NCBI RefSeq assembly: GCF_000407445.1
Contig: NZ_ASWB01000003.1
Location: 310,001-374,000, forward strand
Reading direction: 5' to 3'
Origin: Enterococcus moraviensis ATCC BAA-383
GTDB lineage: Bacteria > Bacillota > Bacilli > Lactobacillales > Enterococcaceae
Length of the DNA: 64,000 nucleotides
Part shown: one piece after another, positions 37,695 to 46,906 of the stretch
Layout of the letters: each line of letters starts with the position of its first letter
Position numbering within the stretch: the stretch's first letter is position 1
Notes under the pieces: generated by a model
The model's database searches: none
What the model was told of the DNA's origin: nothing
What the model saw: the letters and a program-made list of their open reading frames with translations, nothing else
Program-made: the position numbers and the translations under genes

Positions 37695-38384
37695 CTAAAT
37701 ATTCAACATATATCCTCTTGATCGAACGGTTTTAATAAATTTTGGTTTTTTAATATTCGGTTCAACTTTTCTTCTTAGATGATAGACAACATTGGCTACT
37801 CGGTATTGTTTGTTTTCTAATGAGTCATCATTCCAGATTTGTTGATAAATGGTGTCGTAGTCAACAGCTGTATTGGGTGTCTTTAGTAGTAACTCAGCAA
37901 TTTTATATTCAAGTTTGGTCAAAACAACTTCGTTTCCGCCCTCGATCACAACACTGATATTACTAGAATTCAAACGGAACAAATTGTTGTTCTCAGAAAA
38001 CTCTTCAATAGATTGCTGCTGACTGTTCTCATATTCTATTCTTAATAAAGCATTTTCTATGATCAAACTTATCTCTTTGGATTCTCTATCCGCTTCAAAT
38101 ACTTGGTCTGCACCTAACTGGAGATAAACTAGTTTTCCTACAGAACATTCTGCCGCTGTAGATATCCATATGTAACATTGTGATTGCTTTCTTATCTTTA
38201 AGATTAAGTCACAAATAACACTTAAATCTGAAGTCTCTTCCTCTCGAATAATCACTGCATGCAATTCATCGATTTTTTTTACATTTTCAGTTAGTTCAAT
38301 TATGTTATATTTTTGATTTAAAATTTCATGGTTCATCACATTATCTTTTGCCTCTTTTAGATAAAGTATTCCTATGTTATACAT
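37695..38384 (-). CDS. Orphan OmpR-type winged-helix regulator with degenerate receiver
   Basis: This 229-aa protein ends in an OmpR/PhoB winged helix (about residues 135-229): VVLTKLEYKIAELLLKTPNTAVDYDTIYQQIWND, then VANVVYHLRRKVEP and FIKTVRSRGYML. The N-terminal 115 residues have the alternating pattern of a receiver domain (NIGILYL, HAVIIREEET, YIWISTAAE, LQLGADQVF). The phospho-acceptor aspartate is missing: the beta-3 end is IIREEE. No histidine kinase gene is nearby. It probably works without phosphorylation and is well placed to control the WxL cluster downstream on the same strand. An AAAGGAG site precedes the ATG. Confidence 0.88.
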   Translation of the reverse strand: MYNIGILYLKEAKDNVMNHEILNQKYNIIELTENVKKIDELHAVIIREEETSDLSVICDLILKIRKQSQCYIWISTAAECSVGKLVYLQLGADQVFEADRESKEISLIIENALLRIEYENSQQQSIEEFSENNNLFRLNSSNISVVIEGGNEVVLTKLEYKIAELLLKTPNTAVDYDTIYQQIWNDDSLENKQYRVANVVYHLRRKVEPNIKKPKFIKTVRSRGYMLNI

Positions 38385-38612
38385 TAAACTATTCGCTCCT
38401 TTTCAAACCGGTTAGTTGGTCTTTATATTTTATTTATATGTTTTATCATAAATCATTTCGTTTTATATTGTTTTCAATACAGGTACAGGGTTAAGAAATA
38501 ATTGAAATTTTATTTGTTTTTTTAATCACCTCTACAAGCTTCCTAAAAGACTTTATGCTATTATAGCTATGTATTTAAGCAATACTATGACTAGTATAAG
38601 GGGTGTTGGCGG

Positions 38613-40115
38613 ATGGAATCTCTTTTTATGAAGAAAAATGAAGCACTTCGCTTTGAATTGCTAAAAGAACTTCTCTACGCACAAAATGGTGTAACTACTA
38701 AAGAAATGATGAAAAAATTTACTATTTCCAGCAAGACTTTTTATCGTTACAAACAAAAACTCAACGACGACTTGAATACTGTCTTTTTGCAGCGACAAGT
38801 AAAAATACGAAAATCAAAACTTTTTTACAAGATTGAATTAGCAGATTCTTTAACCTTTAGCTATGTGATTGATTCAATGAGACTCTACTATATTAAAAAT
38901 TCACAGATATTCTCTATTTTAGCTGCACTTTTAAGAAGACACTATGTTTCTGTTGAATCTTTGGCCCAAGATCTTTCATTAAGTCCGTCTCACGTTTATT
39001 CAAATTTAAAACGGGTAAAGAATCTTTTATCTCCATTTCATCTAAAGATTTCTTTTGCACCCACGCTTTATCAAACAAACATAATTGGGGAAGAAAAAAA
39101 TATTCGCGTCTTAGGGTTTATCTTATTTTGGATCATTTTTAAAGGCTTGGAATGGCCGTTTGAAAAAACACCACTTACCTATCAGACGCTTCCAATAGCT
39201 GTAGAGGATGAACGACTCTCTTTTTCACAAAAAAATAGAATCCGATATTTTCAAAATGTTACGTTTTGGCGTATCCTCTATAGAAAAGAACATTTGTCTC
39301 TGCGAGAAGAATTTATGGACTACCTACGCTTTTTTGAGCAAGAATCGCCTACTTTTTTATTTTCAAAATTAGACCACATTGATTTTGAGTCTATCGATGT
39401 AAAAAGCGAATCGTATTTCTTTGGTTTTTTATCTAGATTCCTTGTGGCCAATATCGATTCAGATGAAGAAAAAAAGAATATCGCGGAACATTTTATCAAC
39501 TCTGAACTTCCAATCGCGTTATTAACGTCAAAGATTTTGAATAAGTTATTACTAGCCTATAACGTCAAACTCACAAGTGATAATTATCTAAAAAATTATT
39601 ATTTATTGATAATAAACTTATTGTATATTCGTTATGTTGGCGTAGATTTTAGACGATTTTTGGTCAATGATTCTGTTGAGTCTAAGGCAAAATGGTTTTC
39701 TCCAAACGAAGATTCTTATCGGTCATTCGTCAAAGAGTCTTTGGTTACAGAACCTTTGTTGAAAAAATATATGAAGCCAGGTTTTATTTCATTAATGGCT
39801 AAATTTTTTCATTCCATTTTAAAAAGTGCTGAAAAAGAAGCGAAGTTACTGATTTTTATTCAACATTCGCCTAACAACTTTATCTATGATTTTGTTAAGA
39901 ATAACTTGCTGATCATTTTTGGTGATTCAACATTAGATTTTACCTTTGATGCAAATGAAGCAGATATCATTATTTCTGATTCATTTGAATTGGAGCAATC
40001 AAATGACCGGAGTTTTCATTTCGAACATTCACATGACCCCGAAAGTTGGAAAGCCTTGATTTTATTTATTAGTGGTAAAATCTATGCTCTTCATAATCCT
40101 AAGTTAGAGCAGTAG
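38613..40115 (+). CDS. Mga-family regulator
   Basis: This 500-aa protein has two N-terminal helix-turn-helix units: EMMKKFTISSKTFYRYKQKL, and at about residues 105-135 SVESLAQDLSLSPSHVYSNLKRV. The PRD-like middle and EIIB-like C-terminus (LLIFIQHSPNNFIYDFVKNNLLIIFG) are typical of Mga/AtxA-type virulence regulators. These control surface-protein genes, often in response to sugar supply through PTS phosphorylation. It is divergent from the orphan winged-helix regulator and converges with a second Mga-like gene, overlapping it by 17 bp. Confidence 0.87.
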   Translation: MESLFMKKNEALRFELLKELLYAQNGVTTKEMMKKFTISSKTFYRYKQKLNDDLNTVFLQRQVKIRKSKLFYKIELADSLTFSYVIDSMRLYYIKNSQIFSILAALLRRHYVSVESLAQDLSLSPSHVYSNLKRVKNLLSPFHLKISFAPTLYQTNIIGEEKNIRVLGFILFWIIFKGLEWPFEKTPLTYQTLPIAVEDERLSFSQKNRIRYFQNVTFWRILYRKEHLSLREEFMDYLRFFEQESPTFLFSKLDHIDFESIDVKSESYFFGFLSRFLVANIDSDEEKKNIAEHFINSELPIALLTSKILNKLLLAYNVKLTSDNYLKNYYLLIINLLYIRYVGVDFRRFLVNDSVESKAKWFSPNEDSYRSFVKESLVTEPLLKKYMKPGFISLMAKFFHSILKSAEKEAKLLIFIQHSPNNFIYDFVKNNLLIIFGDSTLDFTFDANEADIIISDSFELEQSNDRSFHFEHSHDPESWKALILFISGKIYALHNPKLEQ

Positions 40116-41640
40116 TAGCTTCCTTATCGCACACTACTACTGTTCGTTCATGGTAAAACATTAGAATTTTTTCTTCTATTTCTTCTAGTAACAGAGCAAA
40201 ATCAAAGCTGTTTGAAAAAGATGAAATAAAGATTACTTTTGCATCTGACTCTAGTTTGTGCAGTTGAACATCTGTCACAATAATGTCCGGTGATTCACGT
40301 TGACTTTCTACAAATTCAACTTTATCGCTAAAAATCAAACTGATTTTCTGACGTAGAATAGGCTCTACAAATATTTTAGAATTTTGAATCAGAATCTTGA
40401 TTTTCGGAAAATCCATTTGTAGAAATTTCGTTAAAATCGTATAGACTACTAGATATACATAATCTGTCACTGTTTCTTGGTTGACAGATTTTTTGATTGT
40501 TTTAAAAAATAACCCATATTCTGTTTCTTCGATCAGCTCAGTCATAAGATTTTGAACGCTCATTTGGATTTTTTGCTCTGCTGTATCGGCATGATAAAAA
40601 CTTTTTTCATCGTAAATGTAATAGAACATTCTAGGATCGATAAAACTAGTCTCAAATAATAAGTGCATCATGTCTATTTCTTTTCGTATCTCCCAATAAA
40701 CTAACTCGTTCGCCTTCCCTTGAAAAAAAGTAGTCATTATTCTATCCGTTAATAAATTGCTGTACTTTATAAACTTGAAATTCGTTTCATTAAAAAATTT
40801 TGGGTATTCATCAATATCAAATGCTTCTTCATGGGATAAACGTTCCTTATAAATCAAAAATAAGACTGCACTTGTTTCATCCCAAGATTGTTGTTCTGTT
40901 CTACTCTTATGTAGATGAAAATAGTCAAAGAATACTTTTGTATAAAAACTCTCTTGAAATTGTTCTGCTAATGTAGACAAGACACTTTTTGCTATATTTT
41001 TTTTATGACTAATACGAACGTTACAAATATAAAGCACTAGACAGAGTTTTCTTTTTTTAATACTGTCCATCTTGTCCCATTCTTTTATATTGCTACTGAG
41101 ATAATCATTGATCTCTACATAGCTCTCTTTATCAAAAGTCCAACTATTCAACGCATTTGAAAAAAAGAGAAAAAAGAAATTTCGGATCCTTAATTCGTCC
41201 CCTTCTATCTCATTGGTTCGAGTTAGGCTCAATTCACATCGATTCAATATTTTCTGAAGTTTCCTTCGATGACGAGAAAATGTCGCCGGGCTTATAAATT
41301 CTATATCACAAAAAGTAATTGCATCGATTCTATCCATCAAAAATAGATGTTTGATCATTTTATATAAAATGGATTGTTTTAAATGTTTGTTACTAATACT
41401 GACTATATCTAAATTATTTGCATATACACCTTGCGTTGTCTGATTCATGTAATAAACTTCAAATTGATCTTTTGGAACATCTAATTCCTGCTCAAACTGT
41501 TTAATGATCATTGAGACTGTTTTTTTGGAAAGTTTTGTGGCTTTCCCAATTTCTGCTAAGCTCACTTCCTTTCTTTGATTGTCTACATAACTTAAAACAC
41601 TTATTCGTCTATCATAAACATCGTCCAAAAAAATACGCAC
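40099..41640 (-). CDS. Second Mga-family regulator
   Basis: This 513-aa protein has N-terminal HTHs at about residues 25-50 (SLAEIGKATKLSKKTVSMIIKQ) and 115-140 (ISPATFSRHRRKLQKIL). The helical middle and an EIIB-like end (IKILIQNSKIFVEPILRQ, then SDKVEFVESQRESPDIIVTD) follow the Mga layout. The start is a GTG at 41640 with GAGGGTG upstream. It is divergent from the M60 peptidase gene across a long AT-rich spacer, so that gene is its most likely target. Its 3' end overlaps the first Mga-like gene tail to tail. Confidence 0.85.
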   Translation of the reverse strand: MRIFLDDVYDRRISVLSYVDNQRKEVSLAEIGKATKLSKKTVSMIIKQFEQELDVPKDQFEVYYMNQTTQGVYANNLDIVSISNKHLKQSILYKMIKHLFLMDRIDAITFCDIEFISPATFSRHRRKLQKILNRCELSLTRTNEIEGDELRIRNFFFLFFSNALNSWTFDKESYVEINDYLSSNIKEWDKMDSIKKRKLCLVLYICNVRISHKKNIAKSVLSTLAEQFQESFYTKVFFDYFHLHKSRTEQQSWDETSAVLFLIYKERLSHEEAFDIDEYPKFFNETNFKFIKYSNLLTDRIMTTFFQGKANELVYWEIRKEIDMMHLLFETSFIDPRMFYYIYDEKSFYHADTAEQKIQMSVQNLMTELIEETEYGLFFKTIKKSVNQETVTDYVYLVVYTILTKFLQMDFPKIKILIQNSKIFVEPILRQKISLIFSDKVEFVESQRESPDIIVTDVQLHKLESDAKVIFISSFSNSFDFALLLEEIEEKILMFYHERTVVVCDKEATTALT

Positions 41641-42274
41641 ATTTATTCACCCTCTTTTTATCGTTTTGATTTCTTTTTCCAACATTTTCGACATCGTTAT
41701 TATCATAACTGTTTCTCATTTTTCTTTTTTTCCTTTTATTCCTCCTATCGAGGAGTTTTTGAAATAGCATTCACTAATAATATAATAATTTTCTTTTCTA
41801 ATTTACTTTGTTGAGTCCTTTTTTTCGACAAAAAAAAAGAATCCCTCTTTATCCAAATCACTATTTGTTTGAAAAAAACCAATACAAACCCTACAATGAA
41901 GCTATTTCCAACTCCTTCTTTTTTTAATTGGCCTCGCTATTTTTAGTTCTTAATTTATTCTTATTTTTCCGAAAAAAGTTATATATATTTTATAAAAAAG
42001 GAGCGTAGCACGTTTTTTATTCTCTTTATTTCCTTCTTGATTTACACAAAAAATAATTTTCAAAGAAGAATTTTTTTAAAGAATTCTACCTTTTTCTCTA
42101 ACATTTTGTTCCTTAAATATTTCTTTTATTCTATTTTTCTTTTTCTTCTTCCTTTAGTAATTTATTTGAAAGAAATTTTTTATCAAAAAATATATAATGT
42201 ATTATTGCCAAAAATACATATTAGCGTTCATTACAAGTAACACTTTCATCAGAACGGTAAGGAGATTTATTTCA
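41641..42274. other. Long T-rich divergent region between mga-like and M60 genes
   Basis: About 630 bp, very A/T-rich, with homopolymer T and A runs. A short hairpin CTCCT-ATCG-AGGAG followed by T5 lies at about 41744-41762. The 67-codon frame at 42037-42240 is a low-complexity Phe/Leu/Ile string with no ribosome binding site and is not called. The M60 promoter and a long leader must lie here. Confidence 0.5.
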
Positions 42275-45200
42275 TTGAAAATTAAAATACTGCACTTATT
42301 TGAGTTAATTGCACTAACATTCTTTGTTAACATAGTTTTTTTCTCAACGATCGTTTACGCCGATTCTACCGAGTTACTGGAGATGACGATTATTCCTCGG
42401 GGAGATGCAAAAACAGAACAGGGAAAAGAGCAACGGAGAAATGCTCATACTTCTTTTGAATCTACAGGTATTTTTTTACCAAAAGACGAGGAAATCATTA
42501 TTTATGTAGAAGAAGCACCAGAAAATCTGGAATTGCGCGTTGGGCAATGGGGAAATTATACGAATGTTGCCGGACTTACGGATGGAAAGCTTCAGTTCAA
42601 TTCTGGAAAAGTAAAACTCAAGCAAGGAGAGAATCGCTTCACCAATCCTTTAACTGGGGGAATGGTTTATTTCATCAACTCATCCACAACACAAACTATT
42701 CACGTTCGTTTATCTAAAACCATTAATGTTCCTTATTTCATCCAAGGAAAAACTTCTGTTGAGGACTTTAAAGCATCTTTAGAAGCATTTAATGATGTAC
42801 CGTTTATGGAATTCGTGAATGAGGATACCATTGCAACGATTCGAATGGATCGGGCAAAGGATATTTTTCTTCAAGGGGAACAAGTCGATCGTTTTATGAC
42901 GTATGTGACTCAAGCGATTCATCTTGAAAATAATGCCGCCGGACTTGATTTTGCTGGTCTTGGCATTACAAAAAAGGCGTTGCAACGTATTCATATCGCT
43001 AATCCTTCTGATGGGATCGGAAAGTTTTACTGTACTGATTTTTATTTAGGAATGCATAGTGCGACAACAGGCGATAGAGATGTCTTCAATTCTGGAGAGA
43101 ATATGACGAATTGGGGCTTATTTCATGAAATTGGTCATTCTTATCAGAACCCTTTTTATACTTGGGATAATATGAGTGAAGTAACTGTTAATATTTATTC
43201 GGATTATGTACAATCTCATCTTTCTGGCAACAACAGTCCCTATGATGCCATCATGAGTCCGAACAACAAAAACAATAATTACCGGGCAAAAGTTGCTCGC
43301 TATTTTACCAATATGCAAAATGATCCATCATGGAATATGGATTCGGAAATAGCGAAATATCCAACAGATTTTTATTTTGCCGCATTAGGAATGTACGTTA
43401 CCTTGCCTAGAGCATTTGGCTACGAGTTTTATCCAGAGCTGAATAAGTTATATCGTGCTACACCTGCTTCCGAACTGCCGATTACCAGTGATGAGAAAAA
43501 ACAATTTTTTATTATTATGGCTTCTAAAATAGCGAATCGAGATTTGACGCCTTATTTTGATTTTTGGCATTTTCCAGTTAATGAGGATACAAAACAGACA
43601 TTGGCGGATCTCAATTTGCCTGCCTTAGAAAAAGAAATTTGGAAAGATATTCTTGCAACTGAACAAGAAGAACAAGACGGCACATATCGTATTTCAGATA
43701 GCTCTTACACATTACCTTACGCTGACTTAGATCCAACAACGCCTTTGGTAACAATCCCTTTTAAAGATGTGAATCATTTTTCATTAGAAAAATATTTTTC
43801 TAATCTTCATTCAGAACCGCTTGTTTCGCCCGTTCACTATCTTAAAAGTGAGCTTGCTGATCCGACGAGTTTTACCAGACAAGATGGATATGCTTATTTT
43901 GAAAATGAGCGGATGATCAAAAATAGGTTTAATGTGCCAACCCAAATCGTCCCGAACAATACTTATGTGATGGCGGGGCAGAACGGTTCTTATGCTGCTA
44001 TAGATTATGACCCTAGCACGCAAGAGCTTGTCGCTATCGGAAACCACAAACAGATCTTGCAAAACATTCCGAACACTATTTACCCTAAAGTAACCGTTTA
44101 TAGCGCAAAAATGAAAGAGAAAAAATTCTATGCTGAAGCTTATGGTCGTGATACTGGAATTGGTTTTGCAGCGAAATTAAATGCTCTTAAAGTTGCTCAA
44201 AATGATATTGTAGAAATCTATCATCGTGAATCTTTCAAACGTGTCTCTCGTTACATCAACGGTCAAAAGGTCACTACAACAAAAGATACCTATTATTACT
44301 TGATTACTCCTGACGGATGGAAGGAATTGGATTTTACTCCTATTATCCAATGGAAGCCAACAGAGTTTCCCATCGCAAAAACGTTGACAACAGATGATTT
44401 TATCGAGAATTATGATAATCCTGTCAATGGAGAGATCACCTTTTCTTTTGGCGCAACGGTTCCCACAGAAAGTATTCAACAAGGTCAAACGTTATCCAGT
44501 TATCTTAGTCAAACAGCCGCTATCCAGGCTAATAATACTCTATTTGGCGCAGTAGGTGAGTATACGGTTCCGTTTAATTACTATTTTGAAGATACGATCG
44601 TCATCCCAAGACATGGAGGATATGGTACGATTTTGACCTTCGATAAGGATAAGAAAAAACTGATTGCACAAGGAGCTGATCCGTATACAATGAATGGATC
44701 TGACCCTTCGACAACGCCTTTAGTCACGTTAAAAATCACTTATTTCAATAAAGAGAAAACACCAACGCAAATAGAAGTAAAAAATAATACACGGGCTAAC
44801 GCCTTCACAAAAATGGTCAACGATCAAACTATTGAACTAGAAGTAGGCGATATTATAGAAATCGCACATACTAGAATCAATCAAGAGGCCATTTCGTTAG
44901 ATCCAGATAGTAAACTGTACATCACAAAAGCCTTGACTACTTTTGTTGAAGGCAAAAAACAGGATACATTCACAGGTCCTATTCAATCCTTTTTAGTTAC
45001 AAATCAAGGTTTAAAACTATATGAAGACCCTAATGATTTAGTCGGCAAGGTCATCGTGCATTACGTAGATGAACAGAACAACCCCATTTATGAACCCGAT
45101 GTTTTAACTGGCAAAATAGGCGAAGCTTACACAACAGAACCTAAAGCTATTGAAGGCTACACTTTAACCGAATCTCCTATAAATGACCGAGGGCAATTCA

Positions 45201-45736
45201 ATGTAGACGACCAATCTGTTCAGTATGTTTACACCAAAGAAGGGAAATTGTCCCTTGATGTAGTGCCGTCTATTAAATTTGGTACCCATCCAATTTCTCG
45301 AAAAGAACTGTTCATTACGGCTGAGTCTTCATCTGAATCAAACAATTATATTCAAGTCACTGACACTAGGGCAAATCCAGGAAATTGGGTCTTACAAGTT
45401 CAACAAAGTCAGCAATTCAGAACATCTAACAATACCGTTTTAGAAGGAGCACTCTTTTCTATCTCGAATCTTTCCCCAGAAATGATAAGCGATGGCACAA
45501 AAGTACCTTCTGGTATAAATTCGGATTTCACGTTAACTTTTGATGAGCACGAGCTAGGATCTGTTGAAACTGTTTTAACATCCAAACAAGGTGAAGGGGG
45601 CGGAACTTGGCGGTTTCACTTCAACGAACCTACGACAGATTCAAGTAGCGTTCATTTATTAGTTCCTGAAAATGCCGTTAAGCTAAATGGTTCGTTTTCT
45701 AGTGAACTACTTTGGACTCTAGCAACGATTCCTTAA
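42275..45736 (+). CDS. Secreted M60 (enhancin-like) metallopeptidase with MucBP and WxL domains
   Basis: This 1153-aa protein has a signal peptide (LHLFELIALTFFVNIVFFSTIVYA). The M60 peptidase domain carries the gluzincin motif HEIGHSYQNPF (H284, E285, H288) and the downstream glutamate in NMSEVTVNIYS. M60 enzymes cut O-glycosylated proteins such as mucins. Putative carbohydrate- or mucin-binding repeats follow. A MucBP domain lies at about 923-990 (GKVIVHYVDEQNNPIYE, IEGYTLTESPIND) and a WxL domain at about 992-1153, with both motifs (NWVLQV and LLWTLATIP). The TTG at 42275 is preferred: AAGGAG lies 10 nt upstream and the signal peptide begins there. Confidence 0.92.
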   Translation: MKIKILHLFELIALTFFVNIVFFSTIVYADSTELLEMTIIPRGDAKTEQGKEQRRNAHTSFESTGIFLPKDEEIIIYVEEAPENLELRVGQWGNYTNVAGLTDGKLQFNSGKVKLKQGENRFTNPLTGGMVYFINSSTTQTIHVRLSKTINVPYFIQGKTSVEDFKASLEAFNDVPFMEFVNEDTIATIRMDRAKDIFLQGEQVDRFMTYVTQAIHLENNAAGLDFAGLGITKKALQRIHIANPSDGIGKFYCTDFYLGMHSATTGDRDVFNSGENMTNWGLFHEIGHSYQNPFYTWDNMSEVTVNIYSDYVQSHLSGNNSPYDAIMSPNNKNNNYRAKVARYFTNMQNDPSWNMDSEIAKYPTDFYFAALGMYVTLPRAFGYEFYPELNKLYRATPASELPITSDEKKQFFIIMASKIANRDLTPYFDFWHFPVNEDTKQTLADLNLPALEKEIWKDILATEQEEQDGTYRISDSSYTLPYADLDPTTPLVTIPFKDVNHFSLEKYFSNLHSEPLVSPVHYLKSELADPTSFTRQDGYAYFENERMIKNRFNVPTQIVPNNTYVMAGQNGSYAAIDYDPSTQELVAIGNHKQILQNIPNTIYPKVTVYSAKMKEKKFYAEAYGRDTGIGFAAKLNALKVAQNDIVEIYHRESFKRVSRYINGQKVTTTKDTYYYLITPDGWKELDFTPIIQWKPTEFPIAKTLTTDDFIENYDNPVNGEITFSFGATVPTESIQQGQTLSSYLSQTAAIQANNTLFGAVGEYTVPFNYYFEDTIVIPRHGGYGTILTFDKDKKKLIAQGADPYTMNGSDPSTTPLVTLKITYFNKEKTPTQIEVKNNTRANAFTKMVNDQTIELEVGDIIEIAHTRINQEAISLDPDSKLYITKALTTFVEGKKQDTFTGPIQSFLVTNQGLKLYEDPNDLVGKVIVHYVDEQNNPIYEPDVLTGKIGEAYTTEPKAIEGYTLTESPINDRGQFNVDDQSVQYVYTKEGKLSLDVVPSIKFGTHPISRKELFITAESSSESNNYIQVTDTRANPGNWVLQVQQSQQFRTSNNTVLEGALFSISNLSPEMISDGTKVPSGINSDFTLTFDEHELGSVETVLTSKQGEGGGTWRFHFNEPTTDSSSVHLLVPENAVKLNGSFSSELLWTLATIP

Positions 45737-45810
45737 ATGATTTGAACGTTGCCTTTCGTTTTTTAGATAACTCCTAAAAATTCAGTATTTTTATAAAACA
45801 ATAAAAGCCT

Positions 45811-45853
45811 AAAGGTTCTACAATTTTAGAAGTAAAATTGTAGAACCTTTTTT
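45811..45853. terminator. Bidirectional terminator after the M60 gene
   Basis: AAAGGTTCTACAATTTT pairs with AAAATTGTAGAACCTTT around a short loop, followed by Ts. It also lies just beyond the stop of the converging WYL regulator. Confidence 0.9.
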
Positions 45854-45876
45854 TGAATTCAATTATATTCAGTAAC

Positions 45877-46797
45877 TCATTTATACGTTTCTGTCCGCTG
45901 TCTGATCTCTTGTTTATGCATTTCTTTTAATTTTTTTGGCACAATGACTCTCACACCATTACCAAACATCATTAAAAATGGCAGAATGTTTTTTTGCAGA
46001 TCTGCGTAACAGGTGACTTCTATATAGGAATCTGTGACTTGAATCTCTTTATCAGTATAATAGTCATATAGTTTTCCTAAATCTTCTTTTCTAAAACGCA
46101 GTTGAATCTTCTCGGTATTTGTTTCAATACCCCTTCGCTTAGAATGATCCTTAGCCACGAATGTCTCTTTTTTTATTATTATTTGACGAATTCTAGTCAC
46201 TTTAAAGTCTCTATACGCTGATCGAGACTCACAATAGGAATAAATATACCAGCTACCGTTCTTTAACATCATTTCATATGGATGAATCACTCGTTGCGTA
46301 TACGTGCCTTTATTATCAATGTACTTAATCTGTAATTTTCTATTTTGTTTTAACGCTTGATTGATGTCATTCATTTTCTCTTTGGTCTCTTTTTCAATCT
46401 CTAGTCGGTGCAATGTAGGGGATTCAAATGAAAAACGTGCTTTAGGTTGTTGCTCTTTGACTGTTCCTGATTGCATCTGCTGAATTTTTTCTTTGATTAT
46501 ATTTTGTTGATCAATAATTCCAAATAAGCCTTCTTTTACGTTTAAAGCATTGAGAATATCTTGCTTTTCTTCACCACTATAGGTATACGTTCGTAATTTG
46601 AATGTGTTCATTATAGAAAAGCCACCCTTTCTACCTGGATGGGAAATGATTGGGAACCCTGCTAATTCAATTGTTTCAATATCCCTAAAAATGGTTCTTT
46701 TATTTACCTCAAATCGTTCAGCTAATTCAGCTGTTGAAATGATCTCATTGTCTAAAAGTAAGACAATAATTGATACGATTCGTTCTATCTTTTTCAT
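45877..46797 (-). CDS. WYL-domain transcriptional regulator (YafY/PafC type)
   Basis: This 306-aa protein has an HTH_11 domain at residues 1-60 (VSIIVLLLDNEIISTAELAE, then NKRTIFRDIETIELAGFPII) and a WYL domain at about 140-210 (LQIKYIDNKGTYTQRVIHPYEMMLKNGSWYIYSYCES in outline). A C-terminal extension (WCX type) follows. WYL domains bind nucleotides or nucleic acid ligands and switch the regulator. No target is obvious. It has a start ATG close to an AGGAG-type site. Confidence 0.9.
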   Translation of the reverse strand: MKKIERIVSIIVLLLDNEIISTAELAERFEVNKRTIFRDIETIELAGFPIISHPGRKGGFSIMNTFKLRTYTYSGEEKQDILNALNVKEGLFGIIDQQNIIKEKIQQMQSGTVKEQQPKARFSFESPTLHRLEIEKETKEKMNDINQALKQNRKLQIKYIDNKGTYTQRVIHPYEMMLKNGSWYIYSYCESRSAYRDFKVTRIRQIIIKKETFVAKDHSKRRGIETNTEKIQLRFRKEDLGKLYDYYTDKEIQVTDSYIEVTCYADLQKNILPFLMMFGNGVRVIVPKKLKEMHKQEIRQRTETYK

Positions 46798-46849
46798 ATT
46801 TGTCTCCTCTTATAGCAATTTTTATTTAGTAACATCCCTACAGTAGGCA

Positions 46850-46890
46850 AAAAGAGATAAAACTAGCATATAGCACACTAATCTTATCCC
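46850..46890 (-). terminator. Probable weak terminator after the DUF1456 gene
   Basis: An imperfect stem (GAGATAAAACTAG with CTAATCTTATC) is followed on the minus strand by TCTTTTTGCC. Confidence 0.45.
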
Positions 46891-46906
46891 TTTGATTTTT
46901 AAGTAC

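Noticed and set aside
42037-42240. 67-codon plus-strand frame before the M60 gene
   Set aside because: Low-complexity Phe/Leu/Ile sequence from a T-rich spacer, with no ribosome binding site. Translation of the M60 gene is better explained by TTG 42275.
34013-45736. WxL proteins and regulators as part of a mobile island or prophage
   Set aside because: No integrase, transposase, att-like repeats or tRNA were seen at the edges, so there is no direct support.
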